Shown here: positions 32,287-42,090 of the stretch, in pieces | Layout of the letters: every line of letters starts with the position of its first letter | How positions within the stretch are numbered: the stretch's first letter is position 1 | Source: Anodontia alba | Lineage: Eukaryota > Mollusca > Bivalvia > Lucinida > Lucinidae | NCBI GenBank assembly: GCA_964016985.1 | Contig: OZ024821.1 | Span: forward strand, 10,994,550-11,058,549 | Length of the DNA stretch: 64,000 bases | Direction: 5' to 3' | Translations under genes and position numbers: made by a program | Notes under the pieces: generated by a model | Databases searched by the model: none | The model's input: the letters and a program-made list of their open reading frames with translations, nothing else | Told to the model about the DNA's origin: nothing

Positions 32287-33455
32287 TGAGGGCGAGTCAA
32301 TAAAAAACCAGCCTAACTTATTTCTGGGTGAGATGATGCACTTGGACCAACGGTGTTCCAGTGCCATCAGCCCAGTACTGAAGAAGCCAGGGTCCTTGTC
32401 TCCGACCCACCCCTCAACTGCCGCCACGACTTCTTCGTTGGACCGGAAATGACGTCCACGGATATCCGTTTTCAAGTTTGGGAATAGGAAATAGTCACAA
32501 GGAGCTAAGTCCGGAGAATAGGCGGGGTGCAGTATTAGCTCGTACCCATTCCGCTTAACAGCATCCATTGCAATTTTGCAAGTGTGGACTCTCGCATTGT
32601 CCTAATTGGAGCAGAATCCCTTTGGAGAGTTTACCTCGGCGTTTTTCACGGATCACAAATCTCAGTTAGCCGAGCAAATTTGCTTAATACGCACCTGTTA
32701 TTGTACTTTTCTTTGCTAGAAAGTCCAACATAATAACGCCTTGTGCATCCCAAAATACAGTTGCCATCACCTTGCCAGCAGAGGGTTGCGTTTTGAACTT
32801 CTTTGGCCTCGGAGACCCCGGCCCTACACTCTGGCGACTTTGACCTTTATTCTCTGGCTCATAATAATGGACCCAGGTCTCATCTACAGTCACCAGATGT
32901 GAAAGGAAATCATCTTCCTTTGACCTAAACCGCTTCAACAATGCGCTGTATACTGATGGTCTGGTTGCCATTTGCTCGTCGCTAAGGGATTTTGGGACCC
33001 AACGGGCTGTTAGCTTGTGCATACCCATCAGAGTACACCAGATCCCGTACTTTCTTACACATTTCTTCATCGGTGGCATCTGATGGGCGTCCAGACCTGG
33101 TTTCGTCTTCTAAAGACGTTCTACTGCGTTTGAATTCCCCAACCCAGAATTTAACTTGTGCATACGCTGGTGCAGAAGACCCATAAACATTGGTCAACTC
33201 GCAATGTATTTTCTGACCTGTTTTCCCTTTCAAATACAAGTACCGAAATTACAGCACGGTACTCAACTTTTGACGAAAAGCTTACTTTTGCATTGCTAGC
33301 CATGTTTGACATTCAATATCTTATGAGTGAATGACACGATAAGGGTGCAATTTTGCCCTCATGCCTAAAACATGTATTGAAACAAGGCATGAAAATCTTG
33401 GGTGTCTCGGTCAATTGGAAATGGGATAGGCTGGTTACTTATTGACTTTCCCTCG
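32287..33455 (-). mobile_element. mariner transposon, 1169 bp, dead
   Basis: Inverted ends of about 28 bp, GAGGGCGAGTCAATAAAAAA on the left and a partner beginning CGAGGGAAAGTCAATAAGTA on the other strand, each next to TA (32285-32286 and 33456-33457). A mariner-family transposase lies between on the minus strand. Length and TA target fit mariner. It sits inside a hairpin element F7 whose halves flank it at about 32110-32286 and 33456-33512. Confidence 0.92.
32340..33303 (-). pseudogene. mariner transposase, frameshifted
   Basis: Probable start at 33303 (MASNAKVSFSSKVEYRAVI). A frame change near 33240 leads to the helix-turn-helix part with YLKGKTGQKIHCELTNVYG. Further right in the protein are SLSDEQMATR, the catalytic VTVDETWVHYYEPE block and the HPAYSPDLAPCDYFLFPNLK block, the mariner catalytic D residues among them. 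Several shifts (near 33240, 33000 and 32700) and a stop in the DNA-binding/catalytic link break it. Cut-and-paste DNA transposase by family; not functional here. Confidence 0.9.
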
Positions 33456-33595
33456 TATTTCAAATGTGGCCTGCTGAAATTTTTACCCAGAGTGCTAAGC
33501 GTTGAAGAGGACTACAAAGTTGGTAATTTTCATAAGGTTAGCACTAAGCATGCAGTCTATCACGTAACAGCAACATTTCAATCGTGTCTTTTTAT

Positions 33596-33664
33596 GGAGG
33601 GATCAAACATGGTTTTTCATGCATTAACATTCGCCACGTTCCATGGGAGGTGTTGAAAACCGAA
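33596..33664. repeat. Half copy of hairpin element F13
   Basis: GATCAAACATGGTTTTTCAT...GTTGAAAACCG matches one arm of the element at 38255-38402. Only one arm remains here. Confidence 0.65.
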
Positions 33665-33730
33665 GGAATGAATGATCACATTGCAAGCGAAGTCTCTTCT
33701 CTTAGAGTAGACATCTTTTCAGTAAAGGGT

Positions 33731-33810
33731 TACCCAGCAAACACACAACGTCGTTACAACGTCGCTGCAACGTCAACGATGTTGTTGCTACGTTGTGTAT
33801 TTGCTGGGTA
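33731..33810. mobile_element. Palindromic element F5 (CCCAGCAAAC / ACGTCGTTAC)
   Basis: Ends TACCCAGCAAACACACAACG and CGTTGTGTATTTGCTGGGTA. Inner units ACGTCGTTACA / ACGTCGCTGCA. Second, longer copy at 60461-60593. Confidence 0.8.
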
Positions 33811-34514
33811 GTGTGCAGGACATCTAAGAAGAACTCATGAAAGTTATTTCCCTTGTAATATTGGCAGAAAATTCACCAAGTGTATCCAGTCTGGGTCTAC
33901 ACTGTTTGGTCAGGCCAGTCTATCCGAAAATGTAAGGAAATTTAGGTGATTATAGTATACAACAGAAAAGGTCAACAATGTTTTGTTGACGGCATATGGT
34001 GCTTTGCAGAATTATTTTAGTCTATATTCTGCAGACTTTTAAATAAAAAAGATCCGTCATTTAAAATCCACAAAATACGAATCATCTTGATATGAATGGC
34101 CCTACGCGAGCGGATAAGAAACGTCAGAAAATGGTCCTTATGTCACATACTAAGAACGAAGACCGGGACCACTGAGCCTGTGTCTCCGCGCAGTCTAACG
34201 AAATGCTTCTCTTTTCACTATGTACGAAAGTCTCCGTCAGTTCTACAAGTGAAAATGAAAACCCAGACTGGCCAAATTGATTTGGACCTTCGCTGCGCGC
34301 ATATGCGAGAATGGTGCTTTTCTCGCGTCACGTCATATTACAGATTGGAATAATAAAATTGTGATAAAATGCGATGTTTAATAAAGGGTATAATTAAGGT
34401 GTTATATTGTCAAAATGATAATGTTGTTATCAGATAGCCCGTCTTCTATTAATACAGAAGATACTATGACATCGCATTGTTCTAACCCTGAAAGCGCCAA
34501 CCACGACAGCTGCA

Positions 34515-34675
34515 GACGAAACTATTAAATATATTTTGTTATTATTACTTTTAAAGGGAAATAAGACTGACATTTCGTGTGAATCGTCTGTAGACGATTC
34601 ACATGAAATGTCAGACTTATTTTCTCGGAAAACTGAGACAAAATATTTTAGAATGTCACCTGCTACCAACCTGAA
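34515..34675. mobile_element. Hairpin element F7
   Basis: Core GACATTTCGTGTGAATCGTC / GACGATTCACATGAAATGTC, with outer TATTTTGTTATTATT and ACAAAATATTTTAGAATGTC arms. Left side CCCTGAAAGCGCCAACCACG suggests the AAGCGCCAA type of outer frame. Confidence 0.65.
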
Positions 34676-35394
34676 TTGCGCTTACTAAATTTCTGATATT
34701 TAACATATTCGGTGCGCTATAGAAAACCCCAAATTATATTTTATGAAATCAGTGAGCACCTTGGTCAGCAGCTAAACCTACACTGCTAGAGGTCTTTGTT
34801 CGTGTTTTGGATTCTACACATTCTATATGAGTCACGTGTCTTCGGGCATATACGGACAGCACATGTTCGGAGGCACTTTTTCGCTTGACGGGCCATATAA
34901 CGGACGGTGAAGACCATTGTCACGCTGTCCAATGCACAGACTGATAAGCATCTCAGCTCTTTGTAAATGATATTCAGTAGGTTACCCGATTCAGATAGGT
35001 CTAGATAAGGTGTTAACTCAGGTCATAACTTGGGATAATTCCGATATTTTGCATCAAAGGAAATCATGTAGGTGCTCTTGGAATCGCCGCGGTGAGTACT
35101 TATTGGAATCGCCTTACCGAAGCTATATCAATGTTTCTTCACTAGATATGGTTTGATTTATAAATAACAGTTGATTGGTCTTTTTACGTATCTGGCAGGA
35201 GCTATGGATTTATATTGTTTTGGGTTATAGTGCCACTTTTTTTTTTCAAAGCAAAGGATGAGCAATAGTTTCAGGAATTGTTACATTTTGATGGTATTTA
35301 TTTTACTTTTCTTCACTGGGTGTTTCTTTATTTGCCCTTAATTATTAATGGACCGTATTTCTCCATTAACAGCAAAGTTTCTGTTTGTTATATG

Positions 35395-35610
35395 AGCCAG
35401 TGCACGACAAAACAAACAAAATGGCATATGTGCCCAGCGAAGAATCTGATCAGCCTGGGCATCCGCCCAGTCTGATCAGTCTTTGCTGTCCGCATGAGGA
35501 AAACTTGGGTCCTTAGCTATCCATTGAGCGCAAAGCGCAGACTCTGATCAGACTGGGCGAATGCACAGGCTGATCTGAGTCTTCGCTGGGCGCACATCCA
35601 TTTTGTTGGT
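35395..35610. mobile_element. Hairpin element F2, complete copy
   Basis: Outer arms ACAAAATGGCATATGTGCCC and its inverted partner GGCGCACATCCATTTTGTTG. Inside are two hairpins: GATCAGCCTGGGCATCCGCC / AGTCTGATCAG-type and its reverse. Matches the copy at 49330-49560 closely. Confidence 0.8.
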
Positions 35611-35635
35611 TTAGTCATGCGCTGGCTTATATTAT

Positions 35636-35846
35636 ATCGTATTTACCCTAGATATTCCGACATCTTATTGCCATATTTTTCCTAAATTTTGAATAAATCC
35701 ATTTAATGTTTGTTAATAAGTCAATGACTGCTGGATTAGTGGCAACAGTGTAGAACCTGATCAGACACCGTGTTCTGTGCCGTCTGATCTAGGTCTACAC
35801 TGCTTGCTCAGACACGCCTGTCCGAATAATTAGGGTGATTATGGTA
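35636..35846. mobile_element. MITE family F1, copy in opposite orientation
   Basis: ATCGTATTTACCCTAGATAT left, TAGGGTGATTATGGTA right, H1 core 35743-35806 with apex GACACCGTGTTCTGTGCCGTC. Confidence 0.78.
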
Positions 35847-35911
35847 CTTGCATTTCATATTTTCGAGATATACAGTGTAGTTAAGGAATGACACGTGTTA
35901 AAATGTGTCTG

Positions 35912-36125
35912 TACCGTATTTACCCTAAATATTCGGATACCCGTAACTCCTTACCATGCTTATTCTAAAGTTCTAACACGTCCATTATAATACTTGTCAA
36001 TGAGCAAAAAACTGTTGGGTGAGTGGCAAACAGTGCAGACCCTGATCAGACGCCGCGTTCTCTGGCGTCTGATCTGGGTGTACACTGCTCAGATCTGTCT
36101 GTTCCAATACTGAGGTAAAATACGG
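35912..36125. mobile_element. MITE family F1, second copy
   Basis: TACCGTATTTACCCTAAATA left, TGAGGTAAAATACGG right, H1 core 36027-36089. It lies 65 bases from the previous copy in the same orientation. Confidence 0.78.
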
Positions 36126-36139
36126 CATTTTTCTTCGGT

Positions 36140-36360
36140 TTAATATTTGAGCCGAAACGTCAGAAAACGTACCTTCGGACATGTGCGCCTACCGAAGATT
36201 CAGATCAGCCTGCGCATTCGCGCAGACTGATCAGAATCTTCACTGGGCGCATTTTGGGTTGCAAAGGCTGCACAGTTTCTTGCGGACAACGAAGACTCTA
36301 ATCAGACTGTGCAGGCTGATTTGAGTCTTTGTTGAATGTACATATCAGAAGGTACGTTTT
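36140..36360. mobile_element. Hairpin element F2
   Basis: GAAACGTCAGAAAACGTACC left against GGTACGTTTTCTCACGTTGTGG right. Inside, AAGATTCAGATCAGCCTGCG CATTCGCGCAGACTGATCAG, then a second hairpin on GACTCTAATCAGACTGTGCA. A near copy is at 59295-59495. Confidence 0.75.
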
Positions 36361-36754
36361 CTCACGTTGTGGTTCATTTATTGCCGTTGCTGTTCTCCAT
36401 AAAAGTAATCATTATCATCACGACATTACAGCCATCATCATCATTATAAGCATTACGTTAAGCTGGTAAGAAACTTTTAAATCATGATTTGTTTGTTAAC
36501 AACTATTCGAATGTCCTTAACTTGGTGCGTGCCTTTTAGATTATCAAACAGTCTGTATACTCAACGATAATCCTTTAGAATTTTTTCTAATAAATTATAA
36601 TGGCTTAACAGATAAACTTGAAGTTTGGCAATAGCGTCTTGTTAATTGTGTTTAAATAGGTTTTTATCGTATTTTATTTTCGTCTCAAATTACTGTCACT
36701 TGTTTTGTGGAACTACAAGTACAAACTGCGATGGTTTTTAACGCTTGCATATGT

Positions 36755-36955
36755 AGCACTCTGGTACAATTTTCAGCAGACGACATTTTGAAATATTTTT
36801 CTTATTTTTCCCAGAAAACAGGATTTGACATTTCATGCAAATTGTCTCCATTGCATGAAATGTCAAATCCTGCTTTCTGGAAATAATAATAATAATAATA
36901 AAAATCACCAGTTTCTCGTCTGCTGAATTAGCCCAGAAAACGGTAAAGGTTAGTG
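36755..36955. mobile_element. Hairpin element F7, full copy
   Basis: GCACTCTGGTACAATTTTCA GCAGACGACATTTTG left, TCGTCTGCTGAA right. Arms TTTTTCTTATTTTTCCCAGA and inverted, core TTTGACATTTCATGCAAATT / CATTGCATGAAATGTCAAAT. An (AAT)n tract sits in the right arm. Useful reference for the family. Confidence 0.75.
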
Positions 36956-37149
36956 TATGCTTATGACGTATTGATATTTAAAAGAAAATACTGGATAATA
37001 TTCATAATATTGGCTAATTTAGTATAATAGTCATTGCGTTTTGCTGTTTTTATGATATTGTTGCAGGTCGCCTTTTAAATGTTGAAAGCAACAAAACGTT
37101 CCCATTACATATTCCATCTCACATACATTTTACGCTTTAGCATTCTGTA

Positions 37150-37345
37150 GGCTAATTCGTCAGATAAAAAATTAGTCATACTTTTCTTATTTGTTACAGA
37201 ATAAAAAGAAACACCAGACGTAAATACGTGATAGTTTTTTCCTATTTTTTTACAGAAGGAACAACTTGCCATCTCGTTCAAATTGAAAGAAATGTCGAAG
37301 TCTATTTTCTGTGAAAAATAAGAAAATACAGCTTATAAATGTCGT
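37150..37345. mobile_element. Hairpin element F7, diverged
   Basis: TCTTATTTGTTACAGAATAA and TTCTGTGAAAAATAAGAAAA arms, CTGTAGGCTAATTCGTCAG start and GTCGTCTGGTATTA end. AAATTGAAAGAAATGTCGAA takes the core position. Confidence 0.45.
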
Positions 37346-37822
37346 CTGGTATTATATATAGTCAGTCGGTCAAGGTTCAAGCTGTCAACTTCGGAATCTC
37401 TCTATTGTGCTTGTGCAAAATTAGGCTTCATTACATTTCAGTGGGCATTTCATTAAACAGAAATATTCCATAAGTTATTTCTGAGATTTTAAACACAACC
37501 ATAAGAAAAATGCTTCGTTTATTAAGAATTCAGGAACCCGCTCCAATTCACCACTTTATATAGTTAAAAGGGAAATAAGGGTGCGCATGTGTGTAGGGTT
37601 GAGGAGGAGGTTAGAAACATGAGAAAGTTCACGTGATGGGGCGATGCACAATTTTGCTCATTTCCCCCAGAAACTAGGGCAAGTAAATTCATTCCGGTAA
37701 TTTCCAGGATTAAAAATGAAATGGCAGTCCCTATTTAAAGAAAAAAGGAAGAATACAAAAATATTTCACAAACTAAAAGGTAACAGACCGCGTGTTAAAA
37801 TAATATTGTAACTGATGCTGAA

Positions 37823-37970
37823 TCCGTATTTACCCGAAGTATTCAGACTAACAGGCCTAGCAAACAGACCCAGGTCAGACACCACGTTCTCCGCAGAACA
37901 AGACATCTGATCAGGGTTTACAAGTTTGCCTCCAGATCCAGCATTGTTTGGACGAATCAATAGGTATTAC
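37823..37970. mobile_element. MITE family F1, truncated copy
   Basis: CCGTATTTACCCGAAGTATT, then GACTAACAGGCCTAGCAAAC and a decayed core 37861-37928. The far terminus is missing. Confidence 0.65.
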
Positions 37971-38254
37971 TGCATAAAAAGCAGTGTCGCACGTTATTAA
38001 CAGCCGTGCATTAACCGGCGAAAAGCCGTGTATTAATAAGGCAATTCACGCGCTGTTAATGCACGGCTACGCAATTTTCAATATGATCGTACCGGGGCCA
38101 CAGATTTGCTGGCGTTACGAGATGTGTACTGCCCGGACCCTGGGACGAGCATAGTCTGTAGAAATTGCGTTCGCGAGACATCGGTGAAAAGGCGAAACAA
38201 AATAGTGCAAAAAATAACGCGAAATGTAGCAAATGTTTTCAGTGTTTATGCAAT

Positions 38255-38402
38255 AATAGCGATCGAACATGGGTTTTCAATACATTAAAATTCGCCAGGT
38301 CCCTTGGGAAGTGTTGAAAACCGCGGCCTCCGGCCTCGGTTTTCAACGCCTCCCACGGGACCTGGCGAATGTTAATGCATGAAAAACCATGTTTGATCCC
38401 TG
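38255..38402. mobile_element. Palindromic element F13 (GAACATGGTTTTCA / GCCAGGTCCC)
   Basis: Arms CGAACATGGGTTTTCAATAC ... GCCAGGTCCCTTGGGAAGTG, TTGAAAACCGCGGCC and inverted GGCCTCGGTTTTCAACGCC. About 150 bp, strongly paired, GC-rich apex. One arm recurs at 33596. Confidence 0.8.
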
Positions 38403-38593
38403 TATTCAGATGGACTTTTTCAAATGTTTGTACAAGCGTGCTAAGTTAAGATGTGCGAATACTTTTGATAAATACAGCAGATTCAGTGTTTGTTTCTTTT
38501 CTTTTGATTGCAGAACCAGAATATCTTCACTGATCCTACGAGATTTCACGAGGAGACATGATACGTCCCCTATCATGTGGATTTAGCTGGGTG

Positions 38594-39066
38594 CCGTGTT
38601 TACTCTAAATATTTGAAAAAAAAAACGTGCCTATGCAAACAGTGTAGACCACGATCAAACTGCTCCAAAGGAGCAGTTTGATCGTGGTCTACACTGTTTG
38701 CCAATCAGTTGGCAATTTTTAGACACATTTGCAGGCTTGTTAAATGAAACTCTTAAAGCGGGCAGACTTGTCAAATGAATCACTTTAAGAGGAGTTGATA
38801 AAATACACTTGTTTCAGTTTCCGCCGTTTGTTATAAGGGAGAGAACTTTGTGACTTTCCGTTTGCATTCTTGCACACCAAGTCCCTTTTGAAAAGGGGTC
38901 TACTCTTAAAAGAAAGAATTTAGGGAGCAAATTCATTCATTTTAAAGTAGACCCCTTTTCAGAAGGAAGGAAAAAAACATTTGAGAGTGAAAACATACCT
39001 ATTCTCCTAAAATTTTAGGACAGTATGGTAATAAAAGGCCTCCAAATAATTAGAGCAAATAAGATA
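38594..39066. mobile_element. MITE family F1 carrying a nested F8 hairpin, abutting gene 2
   Basis: Left CCGTGTTTACTCTAAATATT, core 38636-38700 (apex CTGCTCCAAAGGAGCAG), then an F8 element at about 38820-39000 (CCTTTTGAAAAGGGGTCTAC / GTAGACCCCTTTTCAGAAGG), then the F1 tail TTTTAGGACAGTATGGTAAT ... TTAGAGCAAATAAGATAGT. The tail ends 24 bases before the first ATG of gene 2. Confidence 0.75.
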
Positions 39067-39090
39067 GTGTATTAAAATGGTGACAGCAAA

Positions 39091-40047
39091 ATGAATTGGT
39101 ACAGTCAAATGATCAAATCTCAAGAGACAGTGCGAGAACGGAACAGACGAGAACAGCGCCGTTTTCAGTTGCAGCTGGATGAAAAACATGGACCAGAATT
39201 CGCTGCCAAATACCGTGTTAAGGAGCTGAATCGCGAGCAAAGAATAGTCAGCAAAGAGTTGGAACGAATAAGAAAAGGCGTGCACAAGCCACTGGCGCAT
39301 GAATACATGGCATCTAGTCCAACGGAAAAAAGAGCGCCAGTTATTGTAGTAGATCACAAATCAACTGTCGGCTATACACAAGAAGAAACGTCTTTATACA
39401 AAGCAATGCTGTTCCTACAGAATAACCCAGCTGCACTCGTTCCAATCATCAGTGCCCACTCACAAAGCCAGGCGTATTTCGATACACTTGAACGGATCTC
39501 TCCAAACTTAACACCACAACCTCGAACAAGCTTTGTTCCTAACTATCTTAAGACTAACAAAGGAACTTTGGATGAAGATCCGCTCGTAACAAAATATAGT
39601 GCTCTTTTGTATCGCCAGAGTCCTGTCTTGCGCAAAAACAGTCCATTTTCTCGGCACAGAAAGAGCCCAGTTGTAAGTAAAAATGACCTGTCGCATGAGG
39701 CGAATGAACAGAACAATGTATCTAATAGTCCTTCGCAGTTGGATGACTTGCAAATTACCGGTATCCAAAAGGTAGACGATAATTTAAATTCTGATGAGAC
39801 AAAACACTGCGCTGCTGATACGAGCTGGAATGTTTACGAAGGAAATGAAACTGAAAAATGCGCAGAAAGAATGGCAAATACCAGTACGTTTAATCATAAC
39901 CCCGTGTTAACTGAGCCAATAAACGATAATAAACAGTTAAATGTTGCTTTAGATTTTGGAGAGTTGGAAGATGACGTTATCGATGGAAGTCCACGGAAGA
40001 CTGCAAGATCATTAGATGTTACATCTGTGAGAAGTCTGAAACAGGAA
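39091..40047 (+). CDS. Gene 2, coding exon 1
   Basis: 957 bases, 319 codons, open throughout. It ends RSLKQE before GTGAGT. An ATG at 39077 opens a five-codon frame that ends in TGA overlapping the true start (ATGA), a possible upstream ORF if this stretch is transcribed. A CAG at 39084-39086 could instead be an acceptor for an upstream UTR exon. Past the donor the frame runs on for 45 codons into repeat sequence, which is not coding. Confidence 0.85.
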
Positions 40048-42030
40048 GTGAGTAGATGTAGCTTTCTTTTACGGAAACTTTTACACTTTTCCTTCCAAAT
40101 TGCTTTCTGCTTCCCTTCTGAAAAACGATCTATTCTTAATAAAAAGCGTTTGCTCACACAGGGAGCATTTATTTTTTCTTTTTAGAGCAGACCCCCTCCC
40201 CTTTTGAAATGGGGTCAACACCTCTAAAAGAAGAGACCCCTTTTTAGAACGGGCTTGGTGCACAGGAAATCACACAAGAAGTCGCAAAATTGTGTCCCGT
40301 GTGAAATATGACAGGCCCATTTCCAACTTAAGGGGTGCCTGGTTTATGATTTTTGTAATTACTATATTTCTTACAAAATCCAGTTTTTGATGCAAACAGT
40401 AGAGAGTCAGAGAGGCATTTTCCTTGTTCCCCCAAATCAAAATCTTTATTTTCTATGTTCCCTGTTCCCCAAAATTGCCTTTGTTCCCCTGTTTCCTTCA
40501 GTTTTAGACTTTTGTTCCCTTGTTCCCCTGAAATAAATGGCCTTATTCCCCTGTTCCCCAAAGCCCCTTGGAAGGCCTCATTATGGTAAAAAACATTTGT
40601 TCGGTCCGCGTGGAGGTCTTCAACTCATCCATGAATCATTACGGGTACAACACATAAATCACAAATGAAGCCTAAAATGAAGCAAAGATGACATTACGAA
40701 AACACGCCTATTCAAATATATTGAAAATTTTACCACCCAAAAATGAAAATTTTCAGATGAAAATTTCTTGTAGTTTTCATATTTCTGCTCAAAACATAGA
40801 TTGTGGGTACCCGTTAGAACCGCCTCGACGAGGCGGTTCTAACGAGTACCTACAATCTATGTTTTTAGCAGAAACAAGAAAAATAATGTGTACCCCTGTA
40901 AACCCCAGTTTTACTATATAAAAGTGGGGTTTAAGGGGGTCAAAATTATATAGGCATGTTTTCGTGATGAGGACTCAACAGAAACAATTGCACATTTTAA
41001 ACTTTAGTTAGAAGGAATAAGGTGCTGTTTATTGTGATTAACCCTTGCCCAGCTGAATAAATTATGATGTCCCACTCATTTCTAAATTTCAGAGGGAGGG
41101 AGTAAAATTCTTTCCTTTTAAAGTAGCCCCAATTATAAAAGGATATATTTGATGTTAGGTTATCTCTCTTTATTGCAAATTTATCCTTTAGCACATGCAT
41201 AGTACGCGTAATGAGCGCTACGCCTATGGTTATCGTCCGTCGTCTGTGCATCAATCAACACGTTTAAAAGACCCTAAGACTATTGTTTTAAATACTTTGA
41301 ATCTAGCTTGGTAGGATGTAAGGACAAAGGGATATTCAACAAAAGCTTATTCATTCTGGTTAGCCATTTATTATCATTGCCTTGACAACCAAAATGCCAG
41401 ATAAACATGCCCCATAAACTCGACATTTCAATTTTTTTTTGTTCGGTTAGGCAGGATACCAGGCGCTGACGTTGTATTGCCTTGCAAAAAAAAAAAAAAA
41501 AAAAAAAGACGTCTTTTTTTTAAAGGCATTTCATCTTGATGATTATTGGATTGTTCCGCATGAAAATAAAGCACTGCTTATACCAAACTAACTTAGTCAA
41601 TGAAACTTGGTGTTTATAATTTCCTCAGTTGGCTGGTTGAGTGTAAAAGCAGTTTCTTTAATTTTTAACCTACACACCGATTCACCTTTTTCTTTTTTAA
41701 ATCTTGCATGGCTTTCTAATCCCCTGATAAATACGTAGATAAATAAAAACATTTCCCAATGAAAAAAAAAGTATTTAACTTGATTTTATTTCGGTACATT
41801 TATATTCATTTGGCTGCAACCGGAAAATTTATGAAGATTCATATAGCTGAACTTACGAATAAGCTTGAAATAAAATTTTATCATCCTAAAACGACGCCTT
41901 AAGTACATCCAAACAACATATATTTGGCTTATATGCAAATACAGATTCTTTATAGAGACTCCTTTACTTTTACGACAAGATGACCATAATTGCACGAGCG
42001 CGCACGCACCTCAGACACACACACACACAC

Positions 42031-42090
<60 letters not shown>

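Larger units (their letters stand above)
30570..38590. other. Intergenic region between genes 1 and 2
   Basis: Besides the listed elements I see no gene. The frames at 30590-30817 (+) and 31133-31396 (+) are open but have no recognisable family, splice partners or composition to support them. 33870-34400 and 34700-35390 hold only decayed F2-type blocks and AT-rich sequence; 36360-36750 and 37345-37820 hold nothing recognisable. Confidence 0.5.

Noticed and set aside
34096..34353. 85-codon plus-strand frame
   Set aside because: Contains F2-type repeat blocks (CAGACTGGCC..TTGGACCTTCGCTGCG); no family, no splice context.
40048..40185. Extension of gene 2 exon 1 past 40047
   Set aside because: The added 45 codons fall in an F8 hairpin element and a GTGAGT donor with matching phase exists at 40048.
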